From assembly GCA_017512705.1 (NCBI GenBank), contig JAFWEX010000085.1, forward strand, positions 1 to 38,201: DNA of 38,201 nucleotides. The letters are read 5' to 3'. Each line of letters opens with the position of its first letter. The stretch's first letter is position 1. The notes under the pieces were generated by a model that searched no databases, was not told the DNA's origin, and saw only the letters and a list, made by a program, of their open reading frames with translations. A program made the position numbers and the translations under genes. Positions 33,002-38,201 of the stretch are shown in pieces. This DNA comes from Paenibacillus sp. Its GTDB lineage: Bacteria > Bacillota > Bacilli > Paenibacillales > Paenibacillaceae.

Positions 33002-33116
33002 AATCAATTTCATAATACCTTCAGCAGCTTCAATCAAGGCTAGATATAGATCAAAACGATCCATTTTGTCTAAATCTAGTTACAAAACGATAATTTAATG
33101 AGTTATGAAATTGATT
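33002..33116. repeat. Nested inverted repeats
   Basis: AATCAATTTCATAA (33002-33015) is the exact reverse complement of 33103-33116. Between them, 33040-33056 pairs with 33064-33079 (CTAGAT...CAAAA with TTTTG...ATCTAG, one mismatch and one bulge) around a 7-base loop. Confidence 0.7.
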
Positions 33117-33120
33117 TGTA

Positions 33121-33169
33121 TTGTCAAAAGGCGAGAGTCATGGTATCGTTGATAACGATTATCAATATC
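33121..33169 (+). promoter_or_regulatory. Promoter with Fur box before the siderophore-binding protein gene
   Basis: TTGTCA at 33121 and TATCGT at 33144 (17-bp spacer) are followed by GATAACGATTATCAATATC (33151-33169), which matches 16 of 19 positions of the classic Fur box. Iron-replete cells should repress the gene. Confidence 0.8.
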
Positions 33170-33210
33170 ATCTATTGAATCAAACTAAATACATTAAAGG
33201 TGGGGTTATT

Positions 33211-34197
33211 TTGCGTACAAAAAGAAATTCAAAGTGGATCATGATGATGACGCTTGTGCTGGTATTTATCTTAAGTGCATGTGGTTCATCAACATCGAAT
33301 ACAGGTCAAGCTGCTGAGGATAATACCAATGTATCATCAGGTGCAGAGGATGAGATGGTGACATACCAGTCTGACGCAGGTGAAGTGCAAGTGCCAAAAA
33401 ATCCAAAACGGGTTGTGGATCTGACGGCATTCTCCACAGGGTACTTTGTTGCACTGGATGTTCCAGTGGCTGGGGCAACTTCAGGTGCAATGAACAACAA
33501 GTATATCAAGGAGCAGCTTACTGCGCAGGGCACAACGGATCTGGGTGAACAGCCACCTACTCCAGAGCAACTTCTTGCCTTGAAGCCTGATCTGATCTTG
33601 GTGTATACAGGTACTGAAGGTACCGATAAGCTTGCACAGATTGCGCCTGTTGTTCAGATTGAGTACGGTAAACGCAATTACAAAGATTTAATGCTAGAGA
33701 TGGGAAAACTTACGAACAGAGAAGATGCGGCGAAAGCATGGGTAGTGAAGTGGGAATCCCAAATTAATGAAATAAAACCGAAGGTCGAAGCTGCTGTCGG
33801 TGAACGTACGGTATCCATTTTGAATCCGTATGATAAAGGGTTATATGTTTTTGGACATAACTATGGCCGCGGAGGAGAGATCATCTACGGCGAGTTGGGA
33901 CTGAAGGCACCAGCCAAAGCACAAGCCGAAGCGATTGACAGTGGTACAGGCTGGGCTTCCATATCCATTGAGGTGTTGCCTGATTACGCTGGAGATATTA
34001 TTTATACCAGTCCTTGGTCTGGAGACAAGAGTGATGCCAAAAAAGTTTATGAAAATAGCCTGTGGAAGAATCTGCCGGCTGTAAAAGCTAATCATGTATT
34101 TGAACTTGATCCATCCTCGGATACGTATAACGATCCGGTATCTCTCGAAGGACAGCTTCAATTCATTACAGATAGCTTACTTTCAGCTTCCAAGTGA
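33211..34197 (+). CDS. Iron(III)-siderophore ABC transporter substrate-binding lipoprotein
   Basis: A 328-residue lipoprotein: charged start, hydrophobic core and lipobox LSAC (C24), then a helical-backbone binding protein of the FecB/FhuD type. Visible features are QVPKNPKRVVDLTAFSTGYFVALD, LGEQPPTPEQLLALKPDLILVY and the end region LPAVKANHVFELDPSS. It captures a ferric siderophore at the cell surface. The TTG at 33211 is chosen because AAGGTGGGG lies just upstream and gives a proper lipoprotein signal; a TTG frame from 33121 would run through the promoter and Fur box. No permease or ATPase gene is adjacent, so it works with a transporter encoded elsewhere. Confidence 0.9.
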   Translation: MRTKRNSKWIMMMTLVLVFILSACGSSTSNTGQAAEDNTNVSSGAEDEMVTYQSDAGEVQVPKNPKRVVDLTAFSTGYFVALDVPVAGATSGAMNNKYIKEQLTAQGTTDLGEQPPTPEQLLALKPDLILVYTGTEGTDKLAQIAPVVQIEYGKRNYKDLMLEMGKLTNREDAAKAWVVKWESQINEIKPKVEAAVGERTVSILNPYDKGLYVFGHNYGRGGEIIYGELGLKAPAKAQAEAIDSGTGWASISIEVLPDYAGDIIYTSPWSGDKSDAKKVYENSLWKNLPAVKANHVFELDPSSDTYNDPVSLEGQLQFITDSLLSASK

Positions 34198-34237
34198 GGC
34201 TAAGATAGAATCACAAGACAAGAAGTTGGGTGAATAA

Positions 34238-34276
34238 AAAGAGACTTCCATCCTTTTTTGGGTGGAAGTCTCTTTG
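34238..34276. terminator. Terminator after the siderophore-binding gene
   Basis: AAAGAGACTTCCATCC pairs with GGGTGGAAGTCTCTTT (15 of 16, one wobble) around a T-rich loop. It has A and T tracts on both sides. Confidence 0.85.
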
Positions 34277-34364
34277 CATACAAGCAAACGATTTCTAGAA
34301 TGAAATCGACGATTGATGTTACCTTGGATCGGAACGCTTAGAGTACGCGTTGTTGGTTAGTCCT

Positions 34365-35267
34365 TTACTCGAGTCCCTTTAATCGTTTAATATCTACCAT
34401 CGGCGGGCTTCCGAACAAGCGGGAATACTCGCGGCTGAATTGGGATGGACTCTCATAACCGACCTGAAAGGCAGCCTCTGATGCATCCATGGACTGAGAC
34501 ATTAACAGACGCCTTGCTTCCTGTAACCTTAGCTGTTTAATGAACTGAAGGGGGCTCATCGCAGTAACAGCTTTGAAATGGCGGTGGAATGAAGCCTGGC
34601 TCATATGTGCCCGTTCAGCCAGTTCTTCCATCCGAATGTGTTGATTAACATGGGTAAGGATGTATTCAATGACAGTACGTATGCGATAAGTGTGTGATCC
34701 TTCCTGAGCAACCTGTTCCAATGCACTTCCTTGGGGCCCTTTGAGCACTCTGTACAGAATCTCTTTTTTGAACAACGGGTAGAGCATGAATTGATCTTCT
34801 TCATTACTTTCAAGCAGCCGGACTAATCTGATTACGACATCCATCAGTTCTGGAGAGATATCGCTGACATACATCGCTCGTTTCGTATCTTTATGCAGTT
34901 GAGAGGAGACACGGATATGCTGAACGACCTCCAGGATCTCACTAAAAGTGAATTCCAGCTTTACAGCGAGATAAGGAGTGGCAGACGAAGCCTGAGTGAC
35001 TTGACCACTTACAGGCAGGTCCACCGTAGCTACAATATAACTGCCTGGTCCATATCGGAAACGTTCCGGTCCGAGCAGCATTTCTTTTTCACCCTGTACA
35101 ATGACACAAAAAGAGGCTTCATTCAGCCTGAAGATTGGCTCTGTAACCTCGGATTCACGAATGAGAGATAAGGAGGGGAGTCCGGTTGTACTTACACCCT
35201 CATTCACTGTGAGCAGCTGAATAAGTCTAGCAAGCTCATTCAGCTGCTGCCTACTTGGAATAGTCAT
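34365..35267 (-). CDS. AraC-family regulator with AraC_N domain
   Basis: A 300-residue regulator. The N-terminal AraC_N type domain (about 20-180) shows FCVIVQGEKEMLLGPERFRYGPGSYIVATVDLPVSG. The C-terminal paired helix-turn-helix (about 195-295) shows IRMEELAERAHMSQASFHRHFKAVTAMSPLQFIKQLRLQEA and AAFQVGYESPSQFSREYSRLFG. AAAGGAG precedes the ATG on the minus strand. It lies 23 bases after the MerR gene, same strand, so they probably form one operon. Regulators of this subfamily often sit beside alcohol dehydrogenase and aldo/keto reductase genes, as here. Confidence 0.9.
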   Translation of the reverse strand: MTIPSRQQLNELARLIQLLTVNEGVSTTGLPSLSLIRESEVTEPIFRLNEASFCVIVQGEKEMLLGPERFRYGPGSYIVATVDLPVSGQVTQASSATPYLAVKLEFTFSEILEVVQHIRVSSQLHKDTKRAMYVSDISPELMDVVIRLVRLLESNEEDQFMLYPLFKKEILYRVLKGPQGSALEQVAQEGSHTYRIRTVIEYILTHVNQHIRMEELAERAHMSQASFHRHFKAVTAMSPLQFIKQLRLQEARRLLMSQSMDASEAAFQVGYESPSQFSREYSRLFGSPPMVDIKRLKGLE

Positions 35268-35290
35268 AAGACGAGCTCCTTTCTCGTGCT

Positions 35291-35713
35291 CTACGAGCTT
35301 GTTGCGTGCTCTCGGTCAGGAGCCAGTGTAATTTTATGAATGTTTTCCGTCCCGGCTTCGAGTGCCTTCTCGTAGTAACTGCGTTTATGTTCGATAACTT
35401 CCATTGTTCTTCGAAGTTCTTCCATCTGAGCCTCGACACGGGCTTTGCGCTCGGTAAACATGTTATATCTCTGCTTCAGGGTTGCGTCACCTTCAGAGCA
35501 CCAAGCAATAAATTCTCTGATATCTTTAATTGGCATTCCTGTCGCTTTCAAGCATTGTATGATTTTGAGGAAATCAATATCGGAGTCTTTGAATTGCCTA
35601 GTTCCAGCTGAATCTCTTTCGACGAAAGGCATGAGACCCTCTTTGTCATAGTAGCGTAATGTATACACCGTCAGATCTAATTTCTTGGCCACTTCACTAA
35701 TAGAATAAGTCAT
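35291..35713 (-). CDS. MerR-family regulator (AdhR-like)
   Basis: The 140-residue protein has the MerR winged helix at the N-terminus (YSISEVAKKLDLTVYTLRYYDKEGL, FKDSDIDFLKIIQCLKATGMPIKDI) and a dimerisation coiled coil (about 80-125). The only Cys is in the helix FIAWCSEGD. This pattern fits the AdhR/YraB/NmlR group, which senses aldehydes or thiol stress and activates divergently encoded dehydrogenases. AAAGGAAC precedes the ATG. A MerR-type promoter with a 19-bp spacer lies in front of the divergent dehydrogenase gene. Confidence 0.9.
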   Translation of the reverse strand: MTYSISEVAKKLDLTVYTLRYYDKEGLMPFVERDSAGTRQFKDSDIDFLKIIQCLKATGMPIKDIREFIAWCSEGDATLKQRYNMFTERKARVEAQMEELRRTMEVIEHKRSYYEKALEAGTENIHKITLAPDREHATSS

Positions 35714-35855
35714 ATAAGGTTTGTTCCTTTCAGTTTGCTCAGATTGAAATAAAAAAACCGGTATGGCACAGATCGTTCATTGATGCGTGTGAATTCTATC
35801 ACGGGGTGTGAATGATGTCAAAATGACTGTTTTATAAAAAATGACCTCAAAACAT

Positions 35856-35886
35856 TTGACCTAGAGTTAACTATAGGGCTTAAGAT
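35856..35886 (+). promoter_or_regulatory. MerR-type promoter with 19-bp spacer
   Basis: TTGACC (35856-35861) and TAAGAT (35881-35886) are 19 bp apart, the over-long spacing that MerR activators correct. Between them lies the dyad CCTAGAGTTAACTATAGG (35860-35877; one mismatch between halves), which matches the AdhR-type operator style. Confidence 0.85.
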
Positions 35887-35921
35887 AAAGTGGATTCCAA
35901 AATCATGAGGAGGTTATCACA

Positions 35922-36962
35922 TTGATTACAGCTAAAGCCAGAGCCGTGGACGGACCGGATCAAGCTTTTCGTTCCACAGAGATTAAACGCCGTGATTTGG
36001 ATACCACGGATGTATTAATTGAGATCAAATTCGCCGGCATATGTCACTCGGATATTCATACAGCTCATGGTGAGTGGGGACCTGTCAATTATCCTCTTGT
36101 ACCAGGTCACGAAATTGCAGGGATCGTTACTGACGTAGGCAGTGGTGTATCCAAGTACAAAGTAGGTGACCGTGTGGGTGTTGGATGCATGGTGGATTCC
36201 TGCGGTGAATGTGAGAATTGCCGTAAAGGTGAAGAGCAGTACTGCCTGAAAGGTAACATTCCGACTTATGCTGGGGTAGACAAGTATGGCGAGCCCACCC
36301 AAGGTGGTTACTCTACACATATCGTTGTAACCGAAGATTTTGTTGTCCGCATTCCAGACAATATAGAACTTGATGCAGCTGCACCGTTGCTCTGTGCCGG
36401 AATTACCACGTACTCACCACTGCGCCACTGGGGTGCCGGTCCAGGTAAGAAAGTTGCTGTTGTTGGTATGGGTGGTCTGGGTCATATGGCGGTCAAAATC
36501 GCACATGCCATGGGAGCCGAAGTTACGGTTTTATCCCAATCACTAAGTAAAAAACAAGATGGTTTGCAGTTTGGTGCAGATCATTACTACGCCACAAGTG
36601 AACCCGAAACGTTTGATAGATTAGCAGGAACCTTTGATCTGATTATTAATACGGTTAGTGCAAGTATTGATATCAATGCGTACTTCTCGCTGCTCACCCT
36701 GGACGGCACACTTGTCAATGTAGGGGCTCCACCTGAACCCCTTGCTGTGAATGTGTTCTCATTAATCGGGCATCGCCGTTCTTTTGCCGGTTCAATGATT
36801 GGCGGTATTCGTGAAACACAGGAAATGCTAGATTTCTGCGCAAAACATGATATTGCACCTAGTATTGAAGTGATATCTGCAGATCAGATTGATGAAGCAT
36901 ACAAGCGCGTTCTCGCTTCAGATGTGAAGTATCGATTTGTTATTGATACAAGCACAATTTAA
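35922..36962 (+). CDS. Zinc-dependent NAD(P) alcohol dehydrogenase (cinnamyl-alcohol dehydrogenase-like)
   Basis: A 346-residue medium-chain dehydrogenase of the YahK/AdhC/CAD type. The catalytic zinc ligands are in [14 protein letters not shown] (C41) and PGHEIAG (H63, E64). The structural zinc Cys set is C94, C97, C100 and C108 in [16 protein letters not shown]. The cofactor motif is [15 protein letters not shown]. It interconverts aldehydes and alcohols, likely for detoxification. AGGAGG precedes an in-frame TTG at 35922, which gives the usual family N-terminus (MITAKARAV). It is divergent from the MerR gene and carries the MerR-type promoter, so aldehyde induction is expected. Confidence 0.93.
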   Translation: MITAKARAVDGPDQAFRSTEIKRRDLDTTDVLIEIKFAGICHSDIHTAHGEWGPVNYPLVPGHEIAGIVTDVGSGVSKYKVGDRVGVGCMVDSCGECENCRKGEEQYCLKGNIPTYAGVDKYGEPTQGGYSTHIVVTEDFVVRIPDNIELDAAAPLLCAGITTYSPLRHWGAGPGKKVAVVGMGGLGHMAVKIAHAMGAEVTVLSQSLSKKQDGLQFGADHYYATSEPETFDRLAGTFDLIINTVSASIDINAYFSLLTLDGTLVNVGAPPEPLAVNVFSLIGHRRSFAGSMIGGIRETQEMLDFCAKHDIAPSIEVISADQIDEAYKRVLASDVKYRFVIDTSTI

Positions 36963-37030
36963 GAAGTCATAACGTAAGGATTGTCCGAACACTAGTTCAA
37001 TTGTTGTCATTCTCAAAAAGCATGTGAATA

Positions 37031-37069
37031 AAAAGCCCTTTTTTCCGTAGAAGGAAAGAAGGGCTCTTG
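37031..37069. terminator. Bidirectional terminator
   Basis: AGCCCTTTTTTCC pairs with GGAAAGAAGGGCT (12 of 13) around a 6-base loop, between the convergent dehydrogenase and aldo/keto reductase genes. Confidence 0.8.
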
Positions 37070-37105
37070 GCTTATTAAGCCATTAATTTCAGAAAACTAT
37101 AACGG

Positions 37106-38086
37106 TTACTGAGCGCCCACAACAGCGTGAGGAATATAAGGTTCCTCCAAGTAAGTGATATCCTCTGAGGTCAGCTTCAGAGACAGTGCAGCGGTAGCGG
37201 TATCTAGATGTGTCTGCTTGGTTGCACCGATAATCGGAGCAGTCACGGTCTCTTTTTGCAATAGCCACGCAAGCGCAACATGCGTACGAGGTACCTGATA
37301 CTTTTCCGCTACTTCGGCTACCCGTTCCACAATAACACGATCAGCATCACTTGTAGCATTGTATTTGGACTTTTGTATTTCATCCGTTTCTGACCGATGA
37401 GTCGTTACCGACCAGTCTCTTGTCAATCTGCCTGAAGCAAGTGGGCTGTATGGAGTGACACCGATTTTTTCTTCTTTGCAGAGAGGGAGCATCTCACGTT
37501 CCTCTTCACGGTAGATCAGATTCAAGTGATTCTGCATGGAGACAAACTTGGTCCAACCGTTCTTCTCAGCTACATGTAGCGCTTTCTGAAACTGCCAAGC
37601 AAACATGGCGGAGGCCCCAATATATCTTGCTTTACCGGATTTCACAACATCATGTAGTGCTTCCATCGTTTCTTCAATAGGTGTGTTGTAATCCCATCTG
37701 TGGATGATATAGAGGTCTACATAATCGGTTTCAAGGCGTTTAAGACTCTTATCAATTTCACTCATAATAGCTTTTCTAGATAAGCCTGAACCGTTCGGGC
37801 CTTCATGCATCTTGCCATGAACTTTGGTTGCGATCACAACCTCATCCCGGTTGGCGTATTCTTTTAATGCCCGTCCCAGATATTCTTCACTCGTACCGAG
37901 AGAGTAGACATTAGCTGTGTCAAAGAAGTTAATGCCAAGCTCCAGTGCACTTTTAATAATGGAACGAGAGTCTTCTTCGTTGAGAACCCACTGGTGAATC
38001 CATTTGCTTGCGTCTCCAAAGCCCATACATCCTAAACATAATCGAGATACATCGAGTCCTGTATTTCCAAGTTTTACATATTCCAT
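37106..38086 (-). CDS. Aldo/keto reductase
   Basis: A 326-residue NADPH-dependent aldo/keto reductase. The catalytic tetrad is visible: D56 and Y61 in FFDTANVYSLG, K88 in IATKVHGK and H129 in YIIHRWD. The barrel continues with ARYIGASAMFAWQ and YSPLASGRL, and the cofactor segment is APIIGATKQTHLD. The ATG at 38086 is preferred over GTG 38095 because AAAGGAA is only 3 bases before the GTG. It sits near the MerR/AraC-controlled dehydrogenase and may share a carbonyl-detoxification role; that is inferred from position. Confidence 0.92.
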   Translation of the reverse strand: MEYVKLGNTGLDVSRLCLGCMGFGDASKWIHQWVLNEEDSRSIIKSALELGINFFDTANVYSLGTSEEYLGRALKEYANRDEVVIATKVHGKMHEGPNGSGLSRKAIMSEIDKSLKRLETDYVDLYIIHRWDYNTPIEETMEALHDVVKSGKARYIGASAMFAWQFQKALHVAEKNGWTKFVSMQNHLNLIYREEEREMLPLCKEEKIGVTPYSPLASGRLTRDWSVTTHRSETDEIQKSKYNATSDADRVIVERVAEVAEKYQVPRTHVALAWLLQKETVTAPIIGATKQTHLDTATAALSLKLTSEDITYLEEPYIPHAVVGAQ

Positions 38087-38201
38087 CGTGATCACATTTC
38101 CTTTCTGTTTGAAAAGTATTTAGAGGTAAGATCAAATGGTTGTCCTGTGTTCTATTATGTCATGAGTTTGAAGTGAAGCTGTAGTTTAATCCAATCAAAA
38201 G

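Larger units (their letters stand above)
32995..33183 (+). repeat. 13-bp direct repeat flanking inverted repeats
   Basis: TCTATTGAATCAA occurs exactly at 32995-33007 and 33171-33183, on the two sides of the inverted-repeat block and promoter. Confidence 0.7.
32793..33210. other. Intergenic region with nested repeats and iron-regulated promoter
   Basis: This gap of about 418 bp has no coding frame I can support. It carries a pair of 14-bp inverted repeats, an inner hairpin, a 13-bp direct repeat, and a promoter overlapping a Fur box. The part 32793-32990 shows nothing clear beyond the uppP upstream region. Confidence 0.6.

Noticed and set aside
33121-33210. N-terminal extension of the siderophore-binding protein from an upstream TTG
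   Set aside because: The extension would be encoded by the -35, -10 and Fur-box region and would put 30 polar residues before the lipoprotein signal.

Overview
The window looks like chromosomal DNA of a Gram-positive, endospore-forming Bacillota, most likely Paenibacillus or a close relative. The reasons are AGGAGG-type ribosome binding sites at almost every gene, frequent TTG and GTG starts, the bacillithiol gene pair yojF-bshB2, a stalk-domain/GH18 protein of the kind found in spore formers, sugar ABC transporters without their own ATPase, and an IS1182-family insertion sequence. This assignment is inferred from gene content. No rRNA, tRNA, CRISPR array or prophage was seen.

Layout. (1) 0.1-3.1 kb: a tightly coupled three-gene operon of type III polyketide synthase, SAM methyltransferase and FAD-dependent oxidoreductase, ending in a strong terminator; it resembles phenolic-lipid/alkylpyrone operons. 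(2) 3.3-7.6 kb: a DUF421 membrane protein, a PLP aminotransferase, an intact IS1182-type element (5348-7113) with two notable RNA hairpins, and a MaoC-like hydratase on the minus strand. (3) 7.8-11.9 kb: an AraC regulator followed by a carbohydrate ABC importer (lipoprotein and two permeases) with cre-like sites. (4) 12.0-16.3 kb: a secreted stalk/GH18 protein, a dyad-rich divergent intergenic region, and several poorly known beta-rich or small proteins, one an Asp-box (BNR) propeller. (5) 16.4-20.7 kb: a LytTR response regulator and GHKL kinase pair followed by a secreted serine hydrolase of the beta-lactamase class C type; 21-bp-spaced direct repeats lie upstream of both the regulator gene and the hydrolase gene. 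(6) 21.1-24.3 kb: a stand-alone murB, a DUF817 membrane protein, and yojF-bshB2. (7) 24.4-28.6 kb: a nosD-nosL-nosY-nosF cassette with no nosZ, followed by a TlpA/ResA-type thioredoxin gene interrupted by an in-frame TAG exactly after its CxxC motif. (8) 28.7-38.1 kb: metE, an unrecognised acidic protein, uppP, a Fur-box-controlled siderophore-binding lipoprotein, a MerR-AraC regulator pair, a MerR-type promoter driving a zinc alcohol dehydrogenase, and an aldo/keto reductase.

The most interesting points are the orphan NosDLYF plus TlpA-like cassette (a possible copper-centre maturation system for a target other than nitrous oxide reductase) with its amber-split thioredoxin, the candidate LytTR operators linking the two-component system to the serine hydrolase, the polyketide synthase operon, and the hairpins that bracket the transposase reading frame.
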